Shown here piece after piece: positions 1 through 7,315 of a stretch of 18,448 nt of DNA. Both the position numbers and the translations under genes were made by a program. Origin of the DNA: Thermoplasmata archaeon (GTDB lineage: Archaea; Thermoplasmatota; Thermoplasmata; Thermoplasmatales; Thermoplasmataceae); NCBI GenBank assembly GCA_021806345.1, contig JAJZXP010000030.1, positions 1 through 18,448 of the forward strand, written 5' to 3'. Numbering within the stretch: the first letter of the stretch is position 1; each line of letters opens with the position of its first letter. The notes below the pieces were generated by a model. It made no database searches. It was not told where the DNA came from and saw only the letters and a list, made by a program, of their open reading frames with translations.

Positions 1-7
1 GGGGATT

Positions 8-667
8 TCAGGATTCCCAGTACAGCTTTGGGATCACCTTATCCTTGACGTAATCCAGAACATTTGTCAGGTGCTCGTGCATCAGTTGTTTTGAAAGTTC
101 CGGGTTCATTGAGATCACGGCATCAACTATCCTCTTATGCTCCTGGAATTCCTCCTCTTCCCCTCCTTCTATGGTAAAAAGGGCTATCCTTACCAGCGTG
201 AGCTTGAGGATGACTTCCTGCATGAATTTGTAAATGTATCTGTTTCCGCCGTAAAATGATATCATCTTGTGCAGTTCGCCGTTCAGTTCGGTGCGTTCGA
301 CCAGATTCGCTGATTTTGCTTCCTTCACCTTTGTTATGTACGCCATGTGGGCATTCAGTCGTTTTTTGCTTTCCCTGTTCATTCTTTGTGCGCAAAAGTA
401 CGCTCCCTGGCTTTCTAGCAGTATCCTTGCTTCATAAAGCTCGACGACCTCCTCCTTGGAGATGTAGGAGATAGTATACGATCGCCCATCCCTGGACAGC
501 AGCCCTTCCTGTTCCAGGGCAAAAAGAGCCTCTCTTATAGGTGTTCTGCTCATGTTAAGGGTTCCCGCCAGCTTATTCTGGTTGAGTGTCTGTCCAAATC
601 GAAGTTTGCCGGTGAAAATAGCATTCACTAATTCATCATGCGCTTTCTTTGAGTATGATCCACCCAT
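8..667 (-). CDS. GntR-family transcriptional regulator, FadR/FCD subfamily
   Basis: This is a predicted cytoplasmic DNA-binding regulator of 219 residues, the normal size for the FadR/FCD subgroup. Residues about 5-68 form the winged helix-turn-helix, with the characteristic MSRTPIREAL recognition-helix segment at 39-48 and a wing around 55-68. Residues about 73-215 are an all-helical FCD ligand-binding domain. Its likely metal/ligand residues are N129 and H133 (N-x3-H, where Asp is commoner than Asn), H177 (in EEFQEH) and H199. FCD domains usually bind small carboxylates through a metal. The gene is divergent from the asparaginase gene, so control of that gene in response to aspartate, asparagine or a related acid is a reasonable inference. 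The ATG start is preceded by a TATA-like box about 38 bases upstream. Bacterial-type GntR regulators are uncommon in archaea, so acquisition by transfer is possible. Confidence 0.9.
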   Translation of the reverse strand: MGGSYSKKAHDELVNAIFTGKLRFGQTLNQNKLAGTLNMSRTPIREALFALEQEGLLSRDGRSYTISYISKEEVVELYEARILLESQGAYFCAQRMNRESKKRLNAHMAYITKVKEAKSANLVERTELNGELHKMISFYGGNRYIYKFMQEVILKLTLVRIALFTIEGGEEEEFQEHKRIVDAVISMNPELSKQLMHEHLTNVLDYVKDKVIPKLYWES

Positions 668-701
668 TTAAATCCCAAGCTTTTCAAGAGTCGATTGTGA
701 G

Positions 702-709
702 ATATATTC
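702..709 (-). promoter_or_regulatory. TATA-like box of the GntR-family gene
   Basis: On the minus strand the sequence GAATATATC lies about 38 bases upstream of the regulator ATG, which would give a short leader of about 12 bases. This is a pattern match only; no BRE was clearly identified. Confidence 0.35.
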
Positions 710-796
710 TCCGTTCAAAAAATAGTTTCGCCGTGGAAAGGGTAATGGCGCAATCCTGTGAATTTCATTTTGATCGGGTATTTTAGTGCTGTTTTT

Positions 797-809
797 AGTA
801 TTCAATAAC
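797..809. promoter_or_regulatory. Operator-like near-palindrome, copy 1
   Basis: AGTATTCAATAAC matches 11 of 13 positions of the perfect palindrome at 853-865 read on the opposite strand. The two centres are 56 bases apart, inside the divergent regulator/asparaginase intergenic region. A paired operator for the adjacent GntR-family protein is an inference from repetition, symmetry and location. The sequence does not match the classical FadR GT-AC core. Confidence 0.35.
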
Positions 810-852
810 GATCGGCAAATCTTATTGTACTGTCACATCATTGGTATGCACA

Positions 853-865
853 ATTATTGAATAAT
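853..865. promoter_or_regulatory. Operator-like perfect palindrome, copy 2
   Basis: ATTATT-G-AATAAT is a perfect 6+1+6 palindrome ending 19 bases upstream of the asparaginase ATG, where a leaderless or short-leader archaeal promoter would sit. Protein bound here would overlap the expected TATA/initiation zone. A diverged copy lies at 797-809. The regulator assignment is inferred. Confidence 0.4.
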
Positions 866-884
866 CCAAAGAAGTTCCCTTGCT

Positions 885-1868
885 ATGACCAGAAAAATAT
901 CATTCATATCCCTTGGAGGAACCATTTCATCAAAGGTGTCATCTACAGGAGCATCTCCTGCACTGGATTCATCTGACTTGTTATCGCTTGTGAATGCGAA
1001 AATTGGAGAGGTGGAAATCGTTGCAGTTCCATATAAACCCGCTCCATCGGCAAGCCTTACATTTCAGGAACTTCACGACATTGCGGCCCTTGTAAAGAGA
1101 GAAATAGCGAATGGATCGGAGGGAGTGATACTTTCTCAGGGGACCGATACTCTGGAGGAATCGTCATTTTATCTTGACCTGGTTCACGATTCGGACGTAC
1201 CGGTTGTTGTGACGGGAGCGATGAGAAATGCAGATCTTCCAGGGGCGGATGGTCCATCTAACATACTGTCTTCCATTCTTGTTTCGCTTGATTCGGAATC
1301 CTGGGGCATGGGGGTGCTTGTTGTTATGAATGACGAGATCCACACTGCAAGATATGTAAGGAAGACAAACACTTCAAGTCTTTCAGCCTTCACGTCATAC
1401 CCCTTGGGGCCTATTGGCTGGGTGTCAGAAGGTAAGATCAGAATAGTCATGAAACCCTTGAAAAGAGTTCGCTTAAAGTTTCCTGAAAAAGAGAGCGGAA
1501 AGAAGGTATCATTATTAAAAGTAACCCTTTCCGATGATCTGCGACTTCTGGAATCAGTTGAAACGCTTGGGTACGATGGGCTTATTCTTGAGGCACTTGG
1601 AGGAGGTCACATGCCCAACTGGAATCTGGATGTTATAAAACGAATAGCTGGCAAGATGCCAGTCATCCTGTGCTCCCGTACCGGCAGTGGTGATGTACTG
1701 ATATCAACGTATGGCTTTCCGGGAAGTGAGCGTGACCTTATTTCCAGAGGGATTATCCCTGCAGGTGATCTGAGTGGAGCTAAAGCCAGGATTCTCCTCA
1801 AGTTATTGCTGGAGAATGGATACGGAAAAGATGACGTCTCGGACTTTATTGAGAGGAATCTTTACTGA
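885..1868 (+). CDS. L-asparaginase (type I/II asparaginase family)
   Basis: This is a predicted asparaginase that hydrolyses L-asparagine to aspartate and ammonia. It has 327 residues, the usual length, and no signal peptide, so it should be cytoplasmic. The catalytic framework is intact. GGTIS at 11-15 carries nucleophile T13, SQGTDTLEE at 84-92 carries T87 and D88, and ARYVRKTNT ends with the conserved Lys at 160 (equivalent to K162 of E. coli AnsB). The GAMRNADLPGADGPSN segment at 111-126 and the ALGGGHMP segment near 237-244 are also typical. The flexible lid that normally carries a Tyr (around residues 18-28) is not obviously conserved. It is divergent from the GntR-family regulator and probably under its control. 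Glutaminase side activity cannot be judged from sequence. The ATG at 885 is the natural start because the GGTI strand follows directly. Confidence 0.9.
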   Translation: MTRKISFISLGGTISSKVSSTGASPALDSSDLLSLVNAKIGEVEIVAVPYKPAPSASLTFQELHDIAALVKREIANGSEGVILSQGTDTLEESSFYLDLVHDSDVPVVVTGAMRNADLPGADGPSNILSSILVSLDSESWGMGVLVVMNDEIHTARYVRKTNTSSLSAFTSYPLGPIGWVSEGKIRIVMKPLKRVRLKFPEKESGKKVSLLKVTLSDDLRLLESVETLGYDGLILEALGGGHMPNWNLDVIKRIAGKMPVILCSRTGSGDVLISTYGFPGSERDLISRGIIPAGDLSGAKARILLKLLLENGYGKDDVSDFIERNLY

Positions 1869-1916
1869 TCCGAATAATCTGATATATGGAGATTTGCAAG
1901 CAAAGTACTCATATAC

Positions 1917-1948
1917 CCTTTTTTTCATTATTTCGTTCTTCACTTTTT
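1917..1948 (+). terminator. T-rich archaeal-type terminator after the asparaginase gene
   Basis: About 50 bases after the asparaginase stop there is a run of seven T residues (1919-1925) followed by further T-rich stretches, including CACTTTTTAA. Archaeal RNA polymerase commonly terminates at such T-tracts without a hairpin. Inferred from composition and position only. Confidence 0.4.
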
Positions 1949-2054
1949 AAAGTCCTTAACTTGATAATGCTTCAACAAACTTTGCAAGATATTCATGAAG
2001 ATTCTGTAATCCACGAGTAAAAAAATTATAGCAAAGATTACCTATTCAGCTTGG

Positions 2055-3059
2055 ATGAAAAACAAGGTGTCCGTTGTCATAACTGCCCATGACAGAAGGG
2101 AATTTTTATTGGAGGCTGTTAGGTCAGTATTGAGTCAAGACACTGAAAAGGAGAATTTTGAAATAATTGTTGTTAAGAACTATTATGATAAAGCAATTGA
2201 TGAATTTCTCAAAATAAATGGAGTCAGATCATTCTACACCGACGAAAGAAGCTTTGGCGCTAAATTGGCTCTTGGTATAGAAAACAGCTCACAGGGAATA
2301 ATTTCGTTCCTAGATGATGACGATGTGTTCACCAGAGACAGGCTAAGTAGGATTAGAGAGATATTTGAGGATAGAAGTATCGTGTACCATCATTCCTCCG
2401 TTATAGCAATTGACTCAAAAGGAAATCACTACGAAAGTGGTTTATCAAAGAACATAGGGGAATCAGTTATACTGGACTGGGGCAATCTTGCGGCAAACTG
2501 CCGTAGGATCATGAAATATAAGGGGGACTGGTACGTAAGTGCGATTTCAGTGCGGAAAAGCTGCATATCCAATCATATAGATATTATCCGGAACATTGAC
2601 ACCTCATTAGACCGGGCTTTTTTTCTGATCGCTGCAGCTTGCAAGGGTAAGATATTTCTTGATTCCGAAAAGATTACACTTTACAGGGTGCATCCCAGCA
2701 CAACTACCATGGTTATGGACGCTACTACATTTCTTCAAAAAAGAAGTGATTTCTATATAAGGAGTGGGGAGACCTTAGCTAAACTCGAGAAAAACCTAGG
2801 AAAAGAAATCCCCAGCAACTTGATGAAAATTATACTTCTTCATTCAAACCTTCTTACTTATTTTTTCAGCAATGACAGCAGGCATAAACTTACTCTCGCT
2901 CAGCTGACTAAGGCTTTTTGGATCGGAATATCAAAGGGAATTGGAGCAATAACTTTCTGGGCTATGGCAGATATTCTTCGAAAAGTTCTACCTTCTGTAA
3001 CGAGAAGAATATATTACAGACGAACAATGCAACAGTTCAGTTTATTTGGCGTTGAATGA
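2055..3059 (+). CDS. Glycosyltransferase family 2 (GT-A fold)
   Basis: This is a predicted inverting GT2 enzyme that transfers a sugar from a nucleotide donor to a glycan or lipid-linked acceptor at the cytoplasmic membrane face. Residues 5-41 form the first Rossmann-like strands with the family opening VSVVITAHDRREFLLEAVRS. FLDDDDVF at 85-92 supplies the DxD-type metal/nucleotide site. The C-terminal ~110 residues are helical with hydrophobic stretches, probably peripheral membrane contacts rather than clear transmembrane helices. It resembles the protein encoded at 4472-5494 (same N-terminal pattern, Q-x-E(I/I)-V-N-Y region and acidic motif), so the two look like diverged paralogues. A TATA-like AATTATA lies about 28 bases before the ATG, suggesting leaderless transcription. 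It converges with the GT4 gene, with 14 bases between the stops. Donor and acceptor are unknown. Confidence 0.85.
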   Translation: MKNKVSVVITAHDRREFLLEAVRSVLSQDTEKENFEIIVVKNYYDKAIDEFLKINGVRSFYTDERSFGAKLALGIENSSQGIISFLDDDDVFTRDRLSRIREIFEDRSIVYHHSSVIAIDSKGNHYESGLSKNIGESVILDWGNLAANCRRIMKYKGDWYVSAISVRKSCISNHIDIIRNIDTSLDRAFFLIAAACKGKIFLDSEKITLYRVHPSTTTMVMDATTFLQKRSDFYIRSGETLAKLEKNLGKEIPSNLMKIILLHSNLLTYFFSNDSRHKLTLAQLTKAFWIGISKGIGAITFWAMADILRKVLPSVTRRIYYRRTMQQFSLFGVE

Positions 3060-3073
3060 CACGAGATGCAGTA

Positions 3074-4189
3074 TCAGGTTACACCATTAATCAGATTTAG
3101 GAGATCGGAAACAAATTTTTCATCGCTGAATGTTGACTCTACGTGTTTTCGCCCATTCAAACCCATTTCCTTGACTTTGGACAAATTTCCAGAGAGTTCT
3201 AGCATACGCTCGGCCATTTCATGTTCATCAGAAACAAGATATCCGGTTACGCCATCTTTTATAGTTTCCATTGGTCCACCTTCCTTAACCGATATAATTG
3301 GTTTGCAGGAAGCCATGGATTCTATTGGGATTTGACCAAAGTCCTCATCTTCACCGGCAAATAGACAGATGTATGAATTGGCATAAACATCTATCAGTTC
3401 TTTTCTGTTAAGATCCCATCTAATTTCGACTGGCAATTGATGTGTTTGAATATATGTTTCCACTTCCAATAGGTATTTTCTGTTTTCCATTGAATTCGAA
3501 GATGTGCTCGCCAAAATTAATTTAAACTCTTTATTGCGGCGGTAAAACTCGAAAAATGCTTTTAGGATTAACAATTGCCTCTTCGACGGACTTATCCTTG
3601 AAGGATAAAAAAAGTATGATCCGTATTCCTTGTTGCTGAACTCTTCAACATTCTGGGAAGGATATATAACTGAGGAGTTTATTCCAAGATACCTTTTCAA
3701 GCGATTCTGCGTGTTTTTGCTATTAGTTACCACCACTCTTGCTCTTGAGAATGAACTCCTATACAGGAAATAATATGCTGCTTTCCAAATTTTGAAGTAC
3801 AGTGCTGAGCTTATTTTGCTCTCACGGTTACGCAATTCCTTATAAAAATTGATGGTTAAAAGCCTGGATGGTGTGTGAACGTAGGTAATTAATTCTTTAC
3901 CCCTTGGCAAAGGAATAAATGTGGAACTGATAATGCTTACATTATTTGTGGACTTAATTTTATACGTATAAACCCCTAATAAACTGTAAATTCCACGGGC
4001 TATGTTGGGGAAGAGAGGTCCTAATCCCTTAGTTAAGGTATAAATTATAAAATTCAAGAAACCAGTTGGTTTCAAAATAGGCTCATTTTTATGGCGATCC
4101 CAAAAACGAATTAAATTGGCATTCAATTTTTCTGATATTCTTTGAAGCCAGATATCCTCTCCACCTGGATAATCGGTGAATTCGTACAT
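3074..4189 (-). CDS. Glycosyltransferase family 4 (GT-B fold)
   Basis: This is a predicted retaining GT4 enzyme. From the ATG it has 371 residues. The N-terminal acceptor domain contains YVHTPSRLL at about 103-111, a motif common in mannosyl/galactosyl GT4 enzymes. The C-terminal donor domain opens with YPSRISPSKR (195-204) and carries the EX7E signature in EDFGQIPIE (E282 and E290), followed by KPIISVKEGGP and DGVTGYLV. Reading can also start at a TTG at 4207, adding six residues. The ATG was preferred because GAAGAAGGG lies upstream of it and a TATA-like box (4235-4241) would then give a leader of about 20 bases, but the TTG is possible. It is convergent with the upstream GT2 gene and belongs to the same glycan cluster. 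Substrates cannot be assigned. Confidence 0.85.
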   Translation of the reverse strand: MYEFTDYPGGEDIWLQRISEKLNANLIRFWDRHKNEPILKPTGFLNFIIYTLTKGLGPLFPNIARGIYSLLGVYTYKIKSTNNVSIISSTFIPLPRGKELITYVHTPSRLLTINFYKELRNRESKISSALYFKIWKAAYYFLYRSSFSRARVVVTNSKNTQNRLKRYLGINSSVIYPSQNVEEFSNKEYGSYFFYPSRISPSKRQLLILKAFFEFYRRNKEFKLILASTSSNSMENRKYLLEVETYIQTHQLPVEIRWDLNRKELIDVYANSYICLFAGEDEDFGQIPIESMASCKPIISVKEGGPMETIKDGVTGYLVSDEHEMAERMLELSGNLSKVKEMGLNGRKHVESTFSDEKFVSDLLNLINGVT

Positions 4190-4290
4190 ATCAATGCCCT
4201 TCTTCAATGTTCTCGAAATAGATTGTTAATAGGTAATAAATTATTTCCGTAAGTGGCTTGGAATTCATAACCTAGGATATTTATTACTCC

Positions 4291-4413
4291 TCATTTGACC
4301 GCACATTCTTCCACCATCCTTTTCCGCTCTGCCATCTTTTCTTTATAAGTTAAAGCATCATTGGATAATTCTGTCAATGAAACCACAGAGTTAATGAAGA
4401 AAACCCGGCCTAG
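4291..4413 (-). pseudogene. Possible decayed C-terminal coding remnant (glycosyltransferase-like?)
   Basis: Between two glycosyltransferase genes the minus strand holds a 40-codon stretch open from a stop at 4414-4416 to a TGA at 4291-4293, with no usable start. Its composition is protein-like. It reads LTELSNDALTYKEKMAERKR shortly before the stop, resembling the terminal helices of GT4 enzymes (compare the end of the neighbouring GT4). It may be the tail of a deleted glycosyltransferase. The fragment is too short to prove homology and chance is not excluded. Confidence 0.25.
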
Positions 4414-4471
4414 TTAAATCTATTAAAACTCTGGCATTTAGATAATTCCATTAAAATGACCCAGACTCCAG

Positions 4472-5494
4472 TTAATTTAAGTATCTTTTCAGAAAAAAAG
4501 ATGTGGCTAATTTGGGAGAAAACAAATCAACAATGGAATAGAATAAAACATCCGCTCTGGTCATAATGGTTGTGAAGCTTGAATTTTGTAAATATTTAAG
4601 CAGATAAATTGCAATAATGCTGCGCTTGGCGTCACCCTTAAAAATCATGTACAAAATTTTGGATAAGTAATAGTAATTGGCCCTTGGCCGTATTATTTGT
4701 TCTTCCTTAGTCATCTTGGAAGCGTCGAGGGCAATTTTCCTGGTGTTTAAATTAGTCAATAAAATATGCTCCATATGGCGGAGTTTATCACTTGTGCTCA
4801 TTTTAGATTTAAGTGATGAATTTTTATCATGGAAACGGAAATAACTGAGTTTTTTGTTATCAGCCAAAATTTGTCCACCGTATACCACGCTAATTATGTA
4901 AAGTAAGACATCCATACCTAATGGAGAAGAACGAATCAAGTCCGAATATTCCTCCAGCATTTCTCTTCGAACCGAGATAGATGAAAGATTGAATGCAAAA
5001 TTGACTCTGTTTCTATGGGCTTCTTTCTTTATTTCGTTCGGATTCCTGAGCAGAACGGAGGCAATGGAATCCATGTTCTCAATATGGCGTCTTAAAAGGG
5101 GTGGAGGGAGGATAATATTATCTCTAGCATCAATAAATGTTACCATATTATGATAATAACAGAGGTGAGGATTTTCCCGGAAAATCTGCATGATTATGGC
5201 TATTTTGTTATTGTAAAAAAGATCGTCATCTTCCAGAAAGGAAATTACCTCTCCCTTACTTGATTTGAGGGCTTCAATGATCTTGATCCCTTGACTGGCA
5301 TCGGAAATCTGTATCATCCGTATGTTCTTTTGTTCAACATAGTCTAATAGCTCTGAATTAACATAGTTAGTAACCAAGATTATTTCGTATAATTCTGGCG
5401 TTACAGTTTGATTAATAGCACTTTCAAGCGCAGCTAGAATGTATGGGCGTTCTTTAAAAGCTGTAACTACGATCGACACATACGGTATTGTCAC
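4472..5494 (-). CDS. Glycosyltransferase family 2 (GT-A fold), paralogue of the first GT2
   Basis: This is a predicted GT2 enzyme of 340 residues. VSIVVTAFKERPYILAALES at about 6-25 is the GT2 opening. FLEDDDLF at 86-93 is the acidic nucleotide/metal motif, here Glu-Asp-Asp-Asp instead of the four Asp of the GT2 at 2055. A conserved YYHNMVTFID segment follows at 113-122 (YHHSSVIAID in the paralogue), and the region after about 270 is helical and aromatic-rich. The start is GTG at 5494, directly before the first beta strand, with no ribosome binding site. A perfect palindrome lies 20-40 bases upstream, over the place where the promoter should be. The gene is divergent from the fusion gene at 5750. 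Duplication followed by divergence from the other GT2 is inferred from shared architecture. The sugar transferred is unknown. Confidence 0.85.
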   Translation of the reverse strand: MTIPYVSIVVTAFKERPYILAALESAINQTVTPELYEIILVTNYVNSELLDYVEQKNIRMIQISDASQGIKIIEALKSSKGEVISFLEDDDLFYNNKIAIIMQIFRENPHLCYYHNMVTFIDARDNIILPPPLLRRHIENMDSIASVLLRNPNEIKKEAHRNRVNFAFNLSSISVRREMLEEYSDLIRSSPLGMDVLLYIISVVYGGQILADNKKLSYFRFHDKNSSLKSKMSTSDKLRHMEHILLTNLNTRKIALDASKMTKEEQIIRPRANYYYLSKILYMIFKGDAKRSIIAIYLLKYLQNSSFTTIMTRADVLFYSIVDLFSPKLATSFFLKRYLN

Positions 5495-5513
5495 AAGTTA
5501 AGCTAAAATTAAG

Positions 5514-5534
5514 CAGAATAAAAATTTTATTCTG
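5514..5534. promoter_or_regulatory. Perfect 21-bp palindrome upstream of the GT2 gene
   Basis: CAGAATAAAA, a single central base, then TTTTATTCTG: 10-base arms with no mismatch. It sits 20-40 bases upstream of the GTG start at 5494, inside the 255-base divergent region between that gene and the gene at 5750. The centre is about 30 bases from the GTG, where a TATA box is expected. It could be an operator overlapping the promoter or a transcript hairpin; nothing in the window identifies a binding protein. Confidence 0.5.
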
Positions 5535-5749
5535 TATTTGGGGTCTCCACAAGTTCCATCTGGAGATGGACCACAATTCGATTCTTAACCAGGGGGTGTT
5601 CTTTGCAACAGATTTTGTTATATCTGGTAGTGTGGGTAAGGATGAGTTACAATGCGTGTCAATGAAAATGCCTTTGAACATTGTGTCTCTCAAACTCCAG
5701 ATTGATAGAAAAAATTTATTGACACCACTCATTAGGGACTTAAGCAAAA

Positions 5750-7291
5750 ATGTTTTCTGAAAGAACATTAATTGATACAGTAGTTCAGTTCACTTCAAGT
5801 GAAAAAGACAAGGTTATACAGCTTGGTTACAGCAACAAAAACTATACCCTGCCTTTTTTGGATTTAGGTTATAAAAGTCTTTATCTTATTGACAAGAGTA
5901 ATTCCGTATACAATTTAAATTTCTATACTAAGATAAAATATCTTTACGGTTTTCCGGATAACACACATTTTCCCGATTCCTTATTTGACGTAGTTATGCT
6001 TCCAATTTCCAGAAGAGTTAAAAACCTTCAGATAATTTTTAAAGAAGCTAATCGAATTTGTAAGAATGGCGGAAAAATAATCCTCATTCCAGAAGGTTTT
6101 AAGGAGGCTAATCAAAGAGACATAATCGGGGAGGCTTTAAGGACGAGTCTCGTTGAAACTCATTCGAGCTTCGAAGAAAAAGATGGATTGTTGCTGGTCA
6201 CATCAGGTAAAGGAGGTAAAGATGCTTCTGAAACTTACGTGCCTTCCGAAATGGATATATTTTCATATTCTAATGGAAGAGGTGGGATATCTGCTTACTG
6301 TGAAACACTTAGTAACAGGCTTTTCAAAGAATATGGCGTTAAAACGAATTTAATTGAAAACAGAGAAGATTCAAAATGTGGTTTAGTTCTTCTCGAATAT
6401 CACTACTTGTTGCCAAATGCCAAAAATATTGTAGATGATGTTCAATACCTCATGAATCTGGGAAAGACAGTTATAATCGAATGCCACTCAATTATGGGAT
6501 TGGAAAAAAATATTCTTTCTGAAGTTGCGCAAAGAGCGACGGTGTGTTACAGGTCAAATGAGAATGCCGAATATGACGGTTGTGGTAAATATACTTTATT
6601 GCCATTAATTTCTTACAGCCATATTTATCCTACCGAATCAAAAAATTCGAAGGAGATTGTACTCGGCTCATTCGGTCACCCCTTTGGACATAAACGCCTT
6701 GATGATTTAATCTTGCTTTCAAACAAGCAGAAAATTAAGCTAAATTTATTTCTGAGTGTTAACGATGAAACCAAATCCAACAAAATCGTTACATCTAATA
6801 TTCTGGATAAATTGAAGAAAAACAGCTCAAGGTATGTGGAGATTACAACTGATTACCTGCCAGACGAGGAGCTGGCTGACAGGCTTTCTGCCTGCAGCCA
6901 TTTGGTGTTCGCAAGCAAAGGGGGGATGGATAATTCTGCTGCAATGCAATTTGCGAAAAGAATAGGGAGGCCCATAGTAGCTATAGACAGCTACCAGTCA
7001 AGGCAAGCTCAGGTTTCGAGAGTTAACTACTTTACCGGTAGACTACATTCAATAAGGGAGGAGGCCAGAGCTACAGCCATGAGCATTATGCAACATAAAA
7101 GACGAAAACAACCTCTTCTAAAATTCCTGTCAGAATTCGCTTCATTTGTCCGTATTGCAACAGGCATAATTGTTTCTTTACCGGTCAACGTAGATTTTTT
7201 TGAAAAGCTCAGAGACGTATCCCGAGATGAAGATGGGATGGATTATCTTATTACTCTCATCCGCAATATTAATGATACTTATCCTAGATAA
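5750..7291 (+). CDS. Fusion protein: degenerate SAM-methyltransferase-like domain plus GT-B glycosyltransferase-like domain
   Basis: A 513-residue two-domain protein. Residues about 1-155 follow a class I methyltransferase plan: a first strand VIQLGYSN (22-29) where the glycine loop should be, an acidic D48 ending strand 2, then FPDSLFDVVML (74-84) and EANRICKNGGKIILIPE (99-115), matching the post-I and GG motifs. The usual DxGxGxG loop is replaced by GYSNKN, so SAM binding may be weak or lost. Residues about 168-430 look like a GT-B glycosyltransferase: FSYSNGRGGISAYCETLSNR opens the acceptor domain, GSFGHPFGHKRLDDLILL (307-324) opens the donor domain, and YLPDEELADRLSACSHLVFA ... GRPIVAID closes it. 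No clear EX7E pair was found. Residues 435-513 are helical. Its place among glycosyltransferases supports a glycan role; the exact activity is unassigned. Confidence 0.7.
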   Translation: MFSERTLIDTVVQFTSSEKDKVIQLGYSNKNYTLPFLDLGYKSLYLIDKSNSVYNLNFYTKIKYLYGFPDNTHFPDSLFDVVMLPISRRVKNLQIIFKEANRICKNGGKIILIPEGFKEANQRDIIGEALRTSLVETHSSFEEKDGLLLVTSGKGGKDASETYVPSEMDIFSYSNGRGGISAYCETLSNRLFKEYGVKTNLIENREDSKCGLVLLEYHYLLPNAKNIVDDVQYLMNLGKTVIIECHSIMGLEKNILSEVAQRATVCYRSNENAEYDGCGKYTLLPLISYSHIYPTESKNSKEIVLGSFGHPFGHKRLDDLILLSNKQKIKLNLFLSVNDETKSNKIVTSNILDKLKKNSSRYVEITTDYLPDEELADRLSACSHLVFASKGGMDNSAAMQFAKRIGRPIVAIDSYQSRQAQVSRVNYFTGRLHSIREEARATAMSIMQHKRRKQPLLKFLSEFASFVRIATGIIVSLPVNVDFFEKLRDVSRDEDGMDYLITLIRNINDTYPR

Positions 7292-7315
7292 CCATACCAA
7301 GAGGAAAGAGAACAG

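Noticed and set aside
3066..3335. 89-codon plus-strand frame over the GT4 3' end
   Set aside because: Antisense to the conserved GT4 donor domain including the EX7E motif.
5454..5768. Open frames on both strands across the divergent region before the fusion gene (5488-5760 + and 5454-5768 -)
   Set aside because: Neither encodes recognisable motifs; each overlaps the end of a well-supported gene in another frame, and the region contains a perfect palindrome and promoter-like sequence instead.
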